DNA of 39,939 bases from Lachnospiraceae bacterium (GTDB taxonomy: Bacteria > Bacillota > Clostridia > Lachnospirales > Lachnospiraceae). The notes under the pieces are model-generated. The model did not search any database. It saw only the letters and a program-made list of their open reading frames with translations, and was not told where the DNA came from. The stretch is taken from the NCBI GenBank assembly GCA_017437785.1, contig JAFRXH010000079.1, forward strand, positions 1 to 39,939. Direction: 5' to 3'. This document shows positions 24,087-33,116 of the stretch, piece after piece (within the stretch, counting starts at the first letter, position 1; each line of letters opens with the position of its first letter). A program made the position numbers and the translations under genes.

Positions 24087-25967
24087 TTAAGCTTCCACCA
24101 GGCTGTCGACATTGGAGCGGTCAACAACTGACAGACGGCAGGGGATGAACTCGTCGAGCTTCTCTCCGGTGACCAGATTATTGTACAGCCAGATCACGGG
24201 GTCGTGGCCCTGGCCGAAAGCATCCTGTCCTATAGCTGCAGTGATGATACCCGCTTTTATCTGCTGGAAGATCTCCTGGTTGTGATCGAAGCATACCAGC
24301 GAAGTCTTTCCGGATCTTCCGCAGTCTTTGATCGCATTGGCAACCGGGATAGGGAAGCCGTTTGTCAGGAATACGATGTCGGCTTCGGGATGAGCGCTAA
24401 GACCTTCTTTTGCTATCTGATAGACCTTGTCCGCATTATCGGGAACGGTCAGCTCATCACATACCTTCATACCCTTGTAGTTCTTAAGCTGGTCCTTAAA
24501 TCCGTCGCTTCTTTCGACGTTAACGCCTACAGTTCTGTCGCCGGTCAGCATCAGTACGTTGCCGTGGCCTTCGACTTTTCTTTCGGCAGCCTTTGCACCT
24601 AATACGCCGGGCTCTAAGGGATCGGGACGCAGGCAGGCGATCCTGGGGATCTCGCTGCTGCAGTCGCAGTTATAGGCCATGATCTTGATGCCCTTTGCAG
24701 CTGCTTCTTTAAAGTATTTATTGGCCCCGCCTAAAAATCCGGGGAATACTATACCGTCAAACTTGCGCTCGATCGCGGACTTGACGGCATTGATAACTAT
24801 TTCGTCCAGTGAGAGCTCACCCGGGATCAGAGGAACATATTCAACTACCGCATTGCATTCCTCAAGTTCCTTCTGTGCATACAGAACGCCCTTTCTTACG
24901 CCATACCAGAAATCATTGTCCAGCATACTCATGGAGAGTATCTTTATCTGTTTTGAGCTGCGTCTGTTGGTAGGAACGATGGCGGTATTGTACTGTTTTA
25001 AGAGGTTACGTATACCGGTAAGCATATTATCAAGGTTCTCGGTATTGGTCCCTATCTTGATGGATTCGGCAGCCACCTCTTCCGATACCGCAGCGATCTC
25101 GTGGGTGTTTTCGCTGATAGCCTCGGCGGTCTCATACAGGTTCTCTGCCTTAACCCTTGATTTATCGGAGTTTTTGCTCATCACATCAAAGAGTGATGAG
25201 ATATCACCCAGTTTCTTCTGGATATCATGTGAACTCTTGTTGATCGTATTAAACGAATCACTTACTGTCGAGAAAGTGCTGTTGCTCTTATTATAAGTAT
25301 CGGTGCAGTTACCGATGCTCTCGTTGACCATGCGGCTGGATTCGGTGATCTCGGATAAGATATCGCTGATGGTCTCCATACCTTCCCTTGTCTTGGTGGA
25401 CATGGTGTTCATCTCGTTTGCCACAACGGAAAAACCGCGTCCTGCTTCACCTGCACGTGCAGCTTCTATGGAAGCGTTCAGTGCCAGCAGCTGTAACTGG
25501 TCTACGATCTCTATGATGAAATCGCCGACCTCGCTTATCCGTTCTATCTCATGGTTGAATTTGGAGAGTATATCATTTATACGGCCCAGGTCATTGCTCA
25601 TGGCTTTCATATCCACATCGAGCTCTTTGATCCTGCTTATCCCGTGATTGCTCTCTTTGACCGTATCGTCAAGTCTGGAACTGATATCCTTAAGGGAAGA
25701 ATCGATGCGCATCATGTTGGAGTTGTTTTCTTCGATCAGGTTTAAGTTGTCCTTAACGAGTTCCAGCTGCTCTGCGGTCTTTTCTGCTACGTTTGTAGCG
25801 CTGTTTGCTATCTGTTCATTTCCTCTGGCATTCGCATCGACGCTTTCGGACAGAACGTTGATGGCATCGGAAAGAGTGACCACATTAACCTTGGTGGATT
25901 CCACAAAGGTCATGAGGTTTGCACGGATGATCTCGCTTTCATTGGAATTGGTTTTTTTGAACAGCAT
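24087..25967 (-). CDS. Soluble chemoreceptor (MCP) fused to a periplasmic-binding-protein-like sugar-binding domain
   Basis: 626 residues; aggaggg six bases before ATG. No signal peptide and no TM segment. Residues about 30-330 form an MCP coiled-coil signalling domain, with the hairpin tip near 150-190 ([20 protein letters not shown]). Residues about 336-626 look like a type I periplasmic-binding-protein / LacI-like ligand domain: [62 protein letters not shown], a [11 protein letters not shown] helix, and [20 protein letters not shown]. Ligand sensing would therefore be inside the cell. The gene is the last of a run with a histidine kinase and regulator; it converges on the GLUG gene with 8 bp between the two stops and no terminator in between. 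Confidence 0.88.
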   Translation of the reverse strand: MLFKKTNSNESEIIRANLMTFVESTKVNVVTLSDAINVLSESVDANARGNEQIANSATNVAEKTAEQLELVKDNLNLIEENNSNMMRIDSSLKDISSRLDDTVKESNHGISRIKELDVDMKAMSNDLGRINDILSKFNHEIERISEVGDFIIEIVDQLQLLALNASIEAARAGEAGRGFSVVANEMNTMSTKTREGMETISDILSEITESSRMVNESIGNCTDTYNKSNSTFSTVSDSFNTINKSSHDIQKKLGDISSLFDVMSKNSDKSRVKAENLYETAEAISENTHEIAAVSEEVAAESIKIGTNTENLDNMLTGIRNLLKQYNTAIVPTNRRSSKQIKILSMSMLDNDFWYGVRKGVLYAQKELEECNAVVEYVPLIPGELSLDEIVINAVKSAIERKFDGIVFPGFLGGANKYFKEAAAKGIKIMAYNCDCSSEIPRIACLRPDPLEPGVLGAKAAERKVEGHGNVLMLTGDRTVGVNVERSDGFKDQLKNYKGMKVCDELTVPDNADKVYQIAKEGLSAHPEADIVFLTNGFPIPVANAIKDCGRSGKTSLVCFDHNQEIFQQIKAGIITAAIGQDAFGQGHDPVIWLYNNLVTGEKLDEFIPCRLSVVDRSNVDSLVEA

Positions 25968-25976
25968 GATACCCTC

Positions 25977-27407
25977 CTATTCTTTTTGACCGGGTTCTTC
26001 TTCTGCCAGTTTAAGACTGAAGATGAACTCCGTTCCTACGCCTTCTGTGCTTATCACATTTATGTTTTCGCCATGGGCGCGGATGATCTCTTTGGTTATG
26101 GACAGCCCCAGTCCGGTGCCTTTTTTGTCCTTACCGCGTGATATATCGGATTTGTAAAAGCGGTTGAACACCAGGGGAACGCTGTCCTTTGGGATGCCTA
26201 TGCCACTGTCCTTTACGGAAACAAATACTTTGTTGTGACGTTCAGTGGTCTCCACCTTTATAACTGAATTGTGGTGGCTGAATTTGATAGCGTTGTCTAT
26301 TAGATTATAAAGCACCTGCTGTATGCGGGTCAAGTCTGCATGAACGGGCAGGGTCTCGCCGGTAAGGGACAGTTCCATGGCTATCTTCTTTTCGCGGCAG
26401 CTGCCTTCAAAAGTGGATATGGTCTTGCGTATCACTTCGTTTATATCAAAATCCGTCTTATCCAGTATCATGCCCTCTGTATTGAGATTGTTGAGGGTCA
26501 GCAGATTGTTGGTCAGCTTGATGAGGCGCTCGGTCTCGTTAAGTACTATACCGATATACTTCGGATACATCTCCGGTGGTATGGTCCCGTCCTCCATGGC
26601 CTTTAAGTATCCGTTTATGGAGGTAAGGGGTGAACGGAAGTCGTGTGAAACATTGGCTACGATATGCTTCTGGTTATCTTCGCCTTTTGCCAGCTCTCCC
26701 GCCATGTAAGCCAGTGATGCGGCCAGATAACCTATCTCGTCATCACTTTCCACACTGATCGGATACCTTAGGTTGCCGGCAGCATATTCCTCCGTGGCAG
26801 CTATGATACGGCGCAGAGGCATATACACCAGCTCGGTAAAGAATATAAGTATTATCAATGAAAGTACGAAGAGTATGAATACCAGTATGTAATCTATGTC
26901 AACAAGGTGGTTGGCCGTGTTGTACAAAAGCTCACAGTCATAATGGATAAGAACATAACCGCGCACGGAATAGCCCAGCGTGATGGGAGCGGCTACAGAG
27001 AGATGATCGGATTTAAACTGTTCGTAGAATCTTCCGATGGTGAAAAAGGAGCCGCTTAAAGTGGTCATATCAAAACCATCCACCCTGGGAGGGTTATCGG
27101 CGTTCACCGGCAGGCCAGAGTCAACTATTATAAGGCCGGAGGGGTTGAGTATCTGGATCCGTGCATTTAACATTGATGCATACTGGTCGATGATACTCTT
27201 GGTACCGGCTATCGAGGACTCGTTCTTATAAAGAGCCAGACCTTCGTTTTCGGAAAGGATATTGGCAAAGCGGTATAGCTCCTCGGCCTTATCGTGCTGC
27301 AGGCGGCTTAATGTCATCTGCTGCATAAAAGTAGCTACAACGATAAGACCAAAGACTGCAAATATCGCATATGCTATCAGCAGTTTAATGTAAAGGGTTT
27401 TTTTCAT
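25977..27407 (-). CDS. Transmembrane sensor histidine kinase
   Basis: 476 residues. TM1 (about 7-28), extracytoplasmic sensor of about 130 residues (NILSENEGLALYKNESS to CELLYNTANHLVD), TM2 (about 172-193), HAMP (about 195-245), HisKA with VANVSHDFRSPLTSINGYL (phospho-acceptor His about 256), and an intact ATPase domain: LIDNAIKFS (N box), VKDSGIGIP (G1), KGTGLGLSI (G2). It overlaps the stop of the response-regulator gene by four bases, so the two form a pair. The stop is ten bases before the start of the MCP-fusion gene, suggesting one transcript. The signal is not evident. Confidence 0.93.
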   Translation of the reverse strand: MKKTLYIKLLIAYAIFAVFGLIVVATFMQQMTLSRLQHDKAEELYRFANILSENEGLALYKNESSIAGTKSIIDQYASMLNARIQILNPSGLIIVDSGLPVNADNPPRVDGFDMTTLSGSFFTIGRFYEQFKSDHLSVAAPITLGYSVRGYVLIHYDCELLYNTANHLVDIDYILVFILFVLSLIILIFFTELVYMPLRRIIAATEEYAAGNLRYPISVESDDEIGYLAASLAYMAGELAKGEDNQKHIVANVSHDFRSPLTSINGYLKAMEDGTIPPEMYPKYIGIVLNETERLIKLTNNLLTLNNLNTEGMILDKTDFDINEVIRKTISTFEGSCREKKIAMELSLTGETLPVHADLTRIQQVLYNLIDNAIKFSHHNSVIKVETTERHNKVFVSVKDSGIGIPKDSVPLVFNRFYKSDISRGKDKKGTGLGLSITKEIIRAHGENINVISTEGVGTEFIFSLKLAEEEPGQKE

Positions 27408-28105
27408 AATACCTCAAAGCGGTAACCGCGGCCCCAGATAGTAGAGATCTTCCATGCCTTATGATCGCCTATTTTTTCGCGGATACGCTTGATATGCACA
27501 TCTACCGTACGTGTATCGCCGACATAGTCGTAGCCCCAGATCTGATCCAGAAGCTGTTCGCGGCTGTACACACGATTTGGTGCGGAAGCCAGATAATAAA
27601 GCAGCTCCAGTTCTTTGGGGGGCATATCCAGACGCTGCCCCATGCAGATGACGCTGTAGTTTGTCTTGTTGATGATAAGGTCGGGGAAGCGCAGTTCCTC
27701 TGCGTCCGCCACTTCTTCCTCAACAGGGCTGCTGTTCTTATAGCGGCGCAGTACGGCTTTGACCCTGGCCACCAGTTCCTTTGAATCAAAGGGCTTTTCC
27801 ATATAATCATCCGCGCCCAGTTCCAGTCCCAGTACTTTATCAAAGACTTCGCCTTTTGCGGAAAGCATTATTATAGGTACCTGTGAAGTACTGCGCACTT
27901 CACGGCATACCTGATAACCGTCAATCCCCGGAAGCATCAGATCTAAAAGTATCAGATTAGGATTAAAATCTTTTACCGCATCCAATGCAGCTTCCCCGTC
28001 GCCCACTATCTCTGTTTCAAAGCATTCCTTTGTGAGATACAGGCTGATGAGCTCGGCTATATGTTCATCATCATCTACTATAAGTACTTTCTGTTTTTCT
28101 GCCAT
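27404..28105 (-). CDS. OmpR-family response regulator
   Basis: 233 residues; gggggt eight bases before ATG. Receiver domain at 1-120 with acidic pocket DDD (11-13), phospho-acceptor Asp55 (LILLDLMLPG), the switch residue in IIMLSAKG, and Lys in DDYMEKPF. A winged-helix DNA-binding domain at about 135-233 contains PPKELELLYYLASAPNRVYS and RTVDVHIKRIREKIG. Works with the kinase encoded just downstream. It begins 16 bp after the mutS2 stop and is likely in the same transcript. Targets unknown. Confidence 0.95.
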   Translation of the reverse strand: MAEKQKVLIVDDDEHIAELISLYLTKECFETEIVGDGEAALDAVKDFNPNLILLDLMLPGIDGYQVCREVRSTSQVPIIMLSAKGEVFDKVLGLELGADDYMEKPFDSKELVARVKAVLRRYKNSSPVEEEVADAEELRFPDLIINKTNYSVICMGQRLDMPPKELELLYYLASAPNRVYSREQLLDQIWGYDYVGDTRTVDVHIKRIREKIGDHKAWKISTIWGRGYRFEVL

Positions 28106-28121
28106 CTTTTATTACCCCCGA

Positions 28122-30515
28122 TCAGAACGATACGATGGTCACGCCCGCATCACCTTCACCGTGGGCGGCCAGTTCGTAATGCTTCACTATGGAATTAAAG
28201 CGCAGATAATCGTGTATGCCTTTCCTGAGCGCGCCTGTACCTTTACCGTGAACTATGCGTACTTTATCGGCGTGTGACATGTAGGCATCATCCAGGTACT
28301 TGTCTATCCTGGCAATAGCCTCATCCACGGTGCAGCCCAGTACGTTGATCTCGGAAGAGATCGTTGATGCCCTTGAAAGATCCAGTTTGGGCTGGGCCTT
28401 TTTAGGCCTGTTCTGTTCTATCTGTTTGTCGCTTAATTCTGTTTTTACCAGTTCGTTAAGAGGTACACGGCTGGTGATTATGCCGCAGCGTACCTGTACG
28501 TTTCCGTCTTTATCGGGTGCACTGATCACTTCTCCGTCTACGTCCATGGAGAGTACGTGAACCGTAGTACCCGGTACTGCTTCGGAAGGCTTAAGGGCGG
28601 CCCCTACGCTTTCCTTTTTATCGGTCCTGTTTCGTTTGAGCGTATCTTTATAGAGCGCCTCATCCTGCTTGCTGAGCCATTCACGCACATTGCTGCGCTT
28701 TTTTTCCATGGTCTTTATGTTCATCTGACTGCCCTGGTTGTTGAAGGCGCGGATGGTCTCGTCGGCCACGTCCTTTGCTTCCTGTAGCAGTTCTTTTGCC
28801 TCTTCGCGGGCATTGTTCAATATGCGCTCTTTCTGGCTCTCCAGCTTAGATTCACGCTCGGTCAGTTCTTTAATGCGCTGCTCAAGGCTTTCCTTTTCCT
28901 TTGCAAATTCTGCCAGTTCGGCTTCCAGGCGTATACGTTTATCCTGCAGTTCGCTGATAACGCTCTCAAAGCTTTCTTCTTCGTTGCTTAAGTATTTGCC
29001 TGCGGACGATATGATATCTTCGGAAAGTCCCAGCTTGCCGGCTATGGCAAAGGCGTTGCTCTTTCCCGGGATACCCGTGAGCAGGCGGTATGTGGGACTT
29101 AAGGTCTCCACATTGAATTCACAGCCAGCGTTTTCCACACCGTCGGTAGATAGTGCGTAGATCTTCAGCTCGCTGTAATGCGTGGTGGCCATGGTGCGTA
29201 TGCCCTGTGAATGCAGGCGGTCAAGTATGGCCGTGGCAAGTGCCGCGCCTTCAACGGGATCGGTACCTGCGCCCAGCTCGTCAAAGAGTACCAGGCTGTC
29301 GCGCTTTGCTTTCTTGAGTATCCATACGATATTGCTCATATGTGACGAGAAGGTGGACAGCGACTGTTCGATGCTCTGCTCATCACCTATATCCGCAAAT
29401 ACGTCGCCGAACAAGGACAGCTCCGAACGGTCTGCCGCAGGTATGTGCAGCCCGGCCTGTCCCATAAGGCATAAGAGTCCCACGGTCTTAAGTGAGACCG
29501 TCTTACCGCCGGTATTGGGGCCGGTAACGATCAGCAGGTCGTAAGTATCTCCCAGGCTTATATCGATGGGAACAGCCTTTGACTGATCGAGCAGCGGATG
29601 CCTTGCACTGCGGAGCTTTATGCGACCCTCCGTATTATAGACGGGCCTCATGGCGTTTAGCTTAAGGGCATATTTTGCCTTGGCGAAGATAAAGTCCAGC
29701 ATGGTGATATTGCGCTGATCTTCGTTGACTATATCGGCGTTTTCCGCAAGCTTAGCGCTTAAGGCGGCCAGGATACGGCGTATCTCGTCATCTTCTTCGC
29801 GCTTTAAGCTGTTTAACTGGTTATTGAGCTCCACTATTGCAGCAGGCTCTATAAAGAAGGTGGAACCGGTAGAGCTCTGGTCATGTACTATACCGCTCAC
29901 CTGTGATTTGTATTCCGCTTTAACGGGTATGCAGTAGCGGTCACCTCTTTTGGTGATGATGGCATCCTGCAGGTAGGTCCTTAAGGACTGGTTTACCATG
30001 TGGTTTAGCTGGCTGTGTATACGGCCGCTGACCGTAGCAAAGGAATTGCGTATGCGTTTAAGCTCGGAAGATGCGTCATCCGCCATCTCATCCTCGCTCT
30101 TGATACAGCGGTTTATCTCGTTTTTAAGCGTACTTACGGGGATAAGGCCGTTAAACAGTTCACTCAGCTCATCACCCGCATCGGCAGCCGTATCCTCACC
30201 GTACTTTACCAGATCCTCCACGCATTGTAAGAGCCTGGCGGTTTTTAAGAGTTCCTCCATGGACAGCGATCTGCCTATGGTGGCATCCTTTAAAAGCTGC
30301 CTTGCATCAAAATTAGCCCCAAAAGAGAGGCGGTCGCTTTTAAGCATCCTGTTAAAAGCCGCGGCGGTCTGCGCCTGGGCTTTTTCTATCCATTCAAGTG
30401 ACTGGGAAGGACGCAGTGTGGCACACATATGTTTAGCAGGTGTGCTGCCGCAGAATTCCTCCAGGATGGAGCATATTTTATCAAATTCAAGGGTATGCAA
30501 AACTTTTCCGTTCAT
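28122..30515 (-). CDS. mutS2: MutS2 (ribosome-associated / anti-recombination ATPase with Smr domain)
   Basis: 797 residues, the family's usual length. Starts NGKVLHTLEFDKI, as typical MutS2. Walker A GPNTGGKTVSLKT (about 331-343), Walker B VLFDELGAGTDP (about 405-418), ABC-like TTHYSELK, a coiled coil (about 515-610), and a C-terminal Smr domain (about 715-797) with VRIVHGKGTGALRKGIHDYL. The Smr nuclease motif, usually LDLRG or LDLHG, reads INVLGC here. In B. subtilis MutS2 splits collided ribosomes; in Helicobacter it suppresses recombination. There is no Shine-Dalgarno sequence at a proper distance, and a promoter lies so close that the mRNA may be leaderless. Confidence 0.95.
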   Translation of the reverse strand: MNGKVLHTLEFDKICSILEEFCGSTPAKHMCATLRPSQSLEWIEKAQAQTAAAFNRMLKSDRLSFGANFDARQLLKDATIGRSLSMEELLKTARLLQCVEDLVKYGEDTAADAGDELSELFNGLIPVSTLKNEINRCIKSEDEMADDASSELKRIRNSFATVSGRIHSQLNHMVNQSLRTYLQDAIITKRGDRYCIPVKAEYKSQVSGIVHDQSSTGSTFFIEPAAIVELNNQLNSLKREEDDEIRRILAALSAKLAENADIVNEDQRNITMLDFIFAKAKYALKLNAMRPVYNTEGRIKLRSARHPLLDQSKAVPIDISLGDTYDLLIVTGPNTGGKTVSLKTVGLLCLMGQAGLHIPAADRSELSLFGDVFADIGDEQSIEQSLSTFSSHMSNIVWILKKAKRDSLVLFDELGAGTDPVEGAALATAILDRLHSQGIRTMATTHYSELKIYALSTDGVENAGCEFNVETLSPTYRLLTGIPGKSNAFAIAGKLGLSEDIISSAGKYLSNEEESFESVISELQDKRIRLEAELAEFAKEKESLEQRIKELTERESKLESQKERILNNAREEAKELLQEAKDVADETIRAFNNQGSQMNIKTMEKKRSNVREWLSKQDEALYKDTLKRNRTDKKESVGAALKPSEAVPGTTVHVLSMDVDGEVISAPDKDGNVQVRCGIITSRVPLNELVKTELSDKQIEQNRPKKAQPKLDLSRASTISSEINVLGCTVDEAIARIDKYLDDAYMSHADKVRIVHGKGTGALRKGIHDYLRFNSIVKHYELAAHGEGDAGVTIVSF

Positions 30516-30523
30516 AATATTTA

Positions 30524-30552
30524 AATATACCTTAATAATAAGGAAAAAGCAA
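30524..30552 (-). promoter_or_regulatory. Candidate promoter directly before mutS2
   Basis: Minus-strand TTGCTT (complement of 30547-30552), 17-bp spacer, TATATT (complement of 30524-30529). Only eight bases separate the -10 from the mutS2 ATG, so transcription would begin within a base or two of the start codon. The rest of the 108-bp gap holds a 7-bp hairpin (gcgcatc/gatgcgc) without a T run. Confidence 0.5.
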
Positions 30553-30623
30553 GAATCTTACGCTGTTTGGACAGCTGTATGCGCATCCCGGAGGCTATGA
30601 TGCGCCATAAGGGAAGGGGGGGC

Positions 30624-31958
30624 TTAAAGAGAAATGATCTTTGCCTTTAATAATACGGCATCTTCTTCGTCGTGGCTCACTACCAGCATGGGGCGTCCGT
30701 TCTGTTTTTCCAGTATCCAGGATATCAGTTTCTGCCTGGTATCCTTATCAAGCCCCGTGAAAGGTTCGTCAAGGAGTATCTGCGCCGAGGGGCTTAACAG
30801 GGCTCTTGCCACGGCTATACGGCGCTTTTCGCCGCCGCTTAGGTTTTTTACGGGGGTATTAAGGGTTTCTTCGGGCAGCAGCTGCTTTAATTCGGCAGGC
30901 AGATCACCTTCACAGCCGGCCAGCCACAGATTGACTGCTGCGTCGGCGTCTTCCCACAGCCTGTCCTCCTGAAAGCACATGCCGGTCTTTTGCAGGGATA
31001 CGCTGCCGCTGTCGGGCTTAATCAGTCCGCTTATTGTCTTAAGCAGCGTAGTCTTTCCTATGCCGGAAGCGCCCATGAGGCATACACAGCTGCCTGCGGG
31101 TATATCCGTATCCACATCGTTTAATACCTTTTTTCCGTCATAGCTTTTATTTATCTTTATTGCCCGGATATGCCCGGGTGCATCGGCGTGTTCATGCCCT
31201 GTTTTGTTATTATGTGCTTTGGGCATGGGGAAGGCATCTATGGCAAAAAGTATGAGTTTTTCACTGACAAAGCCAAGCAGGAGTATCACGATGACCCAGG
31301 CGAAGACCCCTGCGGTGTTTAAGTATATCTTGTCCATATATATGCCTGTGCCTATCGAGTGATCGGGAAGGCCTATTATCTCGGCAGCTACTCCGGATTT
31401 AAAGCTCATGCCTATGGAGAAGCTCATTGCGGACTTAAGATAGGGAAGATAAGCGGGGCGGTATATACAGCGCAGTCTTTTAAAGAACGGGATGTTAAAG
31501 ACATCTGCCATTTCCAGCATATTACTGTCGGTCTTTTTAAGACCGCTAAGCAGATTTCCGTATACGTTGGGAAATACCACCATGAAGGTGATGTAGTAGA
31601 CTAGGTGGGATGCTCCCGACCATATCAGCAGCAGGACTACTACGGCAGCTACCGGTACAGACTTAAGAAAGGCTGCCGGTACAGAGAGCAGTTCTTCGAT
31701 GAGCTTAAAGCGGTATGATAAGAAAGCCGCCGGGTAGGAAAGCAGCGTGGCAATGAATAATCCAGCAAGTATACGTATGTATGATGAAAATACGGCCGTG
31801 ATAAAGGAGCTGTTCTTAAGTTTAAGGATGAGCTCTTTAGCCACTTCGAACGGTCCGGGGAAGAATAAGGGAATGCGCGCTAACAGTGCGGCTGCCTGCC
31901 ATATGAGCAGCCAGCCGCAGATGATCGCTGTTTTTTTGATGATAGTCTTATTGCGCAA
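30624..31958 (-). CDS. Fused ABC permease-ATPase, NitT/TauT type
   Basis: 444 residues, probable TTG start at 31958; no in-frame ATG lies near the N-terminus. Residues 1-245 are a SsuC/TauC/ThiX-like permease with six TMs and the coupling EAA-type loop (MLEMADVFNIPFFKRLRCIYRPAYLPYL). After a linker (HNNKTGHEHADAPG), residues about 262-444 are an ATPase: Walker A GASGIGKTT (about 295-303), Q-loop MCFQEDRL, signature LSGGEKRR (about 373), Walker B ILLDEP, and VVSHDEEDA. The ATPase is shorter than the usual 240-260 residues. These two parts are normally separate genes. The start overlaps the stop of the lipoprotein gene. Substrate could be a sulfonate, thiamine precursor or similar; not determined. 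Confidence 0.88.
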   Translation of the reverse strand: MRNKTIIKKTAIICGWLLIWQAAALLARIPLFFPGPFEVAKELILKLKNSSFITAVFSSYIRILAGLFIATLLSYPAAFLSYRFKLIEELLSVPAAFLKSVPVAAVVVLLLIWSGASHLVYYITFMVVFPNVYGNLLSGLKKTDSNMLEMADVFNIPFFKRLRCIYRPAYLPYLKSAMSFSIGMSFKSGVAAEIIGLPDHSIGTGIYMDKIYLNTAGVFAWVIVILLLGFVSEKLILFAIDAFPMPKAHNNKTGHEHADAPGHIRAIKINKSYDGKKVLNDVDTDIPAGSCVCLMGASGIGKTTLLKTISGLIKPDSGSVSLQKTGMCFQEDRLWEDADAAVNLWLAGCEGDLPAELKQLLPEETLNTPVKNLSGGEKRRIAVARALLSPSAQILLDEPFTGLDKDTRQKLISWILEKQNGRPMLVVSHDEEDAVLLKAKIISL

Positions 31959-32967
31959 TATAATACAGATCCTCTTTCGGGAGAGCCCCTCCTACAGATG
32001 AGGCATCGGCCGAATATAAAACGGAAAGGTAACCCGATAGCATATCCTGCATCTCAGTATTGCGTATGCATACCAGATGGCAGTAGGGGATAGCACTTTC
32101 GGCTACGGCTGCATTTTCGATGATACCCTGTTCGACAACAAGTGCCGCGGTAGCGGCTGCATCGGAGTTTGCGGCATTTACGCTTGATTCGTGATCCTTT
32201 AAGAACTGCTCGACGGCATCCTTGTGTGCCTCCAGGAATTCGCGTCTTACCACGGTAACTCCGGTGACAAGGGATGAACCTTCGTTTAATTTATCCCACT
32301 CCTGCGTCATGTCCAGTACTATGGAAAGATCTGCGTTCTTTTTTAAAGTGGCGGTGACAAAGGGCTGGGGCAGCATTCCTACTGCAGAAGGATCGCTTGT
32401 GAGTACTGCGGCTACTTCGGAAGCTTCGGACTTATATTCTACCGTAACCTTATCTGCTAAAGCATTGCCCTCAAGTATATGGGTGAGGACGTATTCCGGC
32501 GTGGTGCCTTTACCGGTAGTGTAGACGGTCTTTCCGCTTAAGTCGGAAATGCTCTTTATGTCTTTGTCTCCGCTTACCATATACAGGACGCCCAGGGTAT
32601 TGATGTCTATAACGGCTATGCCGCCTGAAGTCTTGTTATAAAGTACGGATGCCACGTTTGCGGGGATAAGCGCGATATCCAGTTCGCCGGATATCAGCTT
32701 GGGCAACAGCGCATCGGCCTGTGTCTCCATGGTGAAGTTGTATTTATTTTGTGTTTCACCGGCGGCGCTCTTTTTTACAAGGTCCATGATGCCTATGGAT
32801 GTGGGGCCTTTAAGTGCGCCCAGATTTACCTCTGTGGCTTCGCTCTGTGCAGCTGGTGTGTTGCCCTCGGCCGCTGTGCTGCCCCCGCCTGTTTTTGATG
32901 TGCAGCCGGAGAGTACCAGCATAGCAGTAAAGATCGTTAGAATAAGTAAGTTTGTATGTTTTTTCAT
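31948..32967 (-). CDS. Substrate-binding lipoprotein of a NitT/TauT-type ABC transporter
   Basis: 339 residues; aaaggag seven bases before ATG. Lipoprotein signal peptide with lipobox LVLSGC (Cys about 21), then a Gly/Ser/Ala-rich linker. The binding fold follows the NMT1/SsuA-like plan: VNLGALKGPTSIGIMDLVKK, a GELDIALIPANVASVLYNK block, VIDINTLGVLYMVSG, SDLSGKTVYTTGKGTTPEYV and AVGMLPQPFVTATL. Delivers substrate to the fused permease-ATPase encoded downstream (11-base overlap). I saw no TPP riboswitch upstream, which weakens a thiamine role. The gene probably heads the long minus-strand run down to 24087. Confidence 0.9.
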   Translation of the reverse strand: MKKHTNLLILTIFTAMLVLSGCTSKTGGGSTAAEGNTPAAQSEATEVNLGALKGPTSIGIMDLVKKSAAGETQNKYNFTMETQADALLPKLISGELDIALIPANVASVLYNKTSGGIAVIDINTLGVLYMVSGDKDIKSISDLSGKTVYTTGKGTTPEYVLTHILEGNALADKVTVEYKSEASEVAAVLTSDPSAVGMLPQPFVTATLKKNADLSIVLDMTQEWDKLNEGSSLVTGVTVVRREFLEAHKDAVEQFLKDHESSVNAANSDAAATAALVVEQGIIENAAVAESAIPYCHLVCIRNTEMQDMLSGYLSVLYSADASSVGGALPKEDLYYIAQ

Positions 32968-32990
32968 GATCGTTCTCCTTTCGGTAGGGT

Positions 32991-32999
32991 ATTATATCA
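32991..32999 (-). promoter_or_regulatory. Extended -10 promoter of the ABC lipoprotein gene
   Basis: Minus strand TGATATAAT, i.e. TG-n-TATAAT with the hexamer at 32996-32991. The sequence 17 bp upstream (TGTATT) is a poor -35, which an extended -10 can tolerate. Confidence 0.5.
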
Positions 33000-33024
33000 C
33001 ATAAGAAATCGTAAATACAGCAAT

Positions 33025-33053
33025 TTGCGTTTTTGAATACTATAAGGTAAAAT
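33025..33053 (+). promoter_or_regulatory. Promoter of the low-complexity membrane protein gene
   Basis: TTGCGT (33025-33030), 17-bp spacer, TAAAAT (33048-33053). The leader carries a small hairpin, ggggat (33069-33074) / atcccc (33082-33087), before the aaaggag site. Confidence 0.5.
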
Positions 33054-33116
33054 ACAGTATTGTATGCCGGGGATCAAAGATATCCCCTTGTCTTGCAACT
33101 GTAAAGGAGAGAAAAA

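Noticed and set aside
24204-25647. Plus-strand open frames opposite the MCP-fusion gene
   Set aside because: They lack ribosome binding sites and family features, whereas the minus strand encodes clear MCP and binding-protein motifs throughout.
32968-33116. TPP or other riboswitch before the NitT/TauT-type transporter
   Set aside because: The leader on the minus strand is only about 20-25 bases from the -10 to the start codon and holds no conserved riboswitch core.
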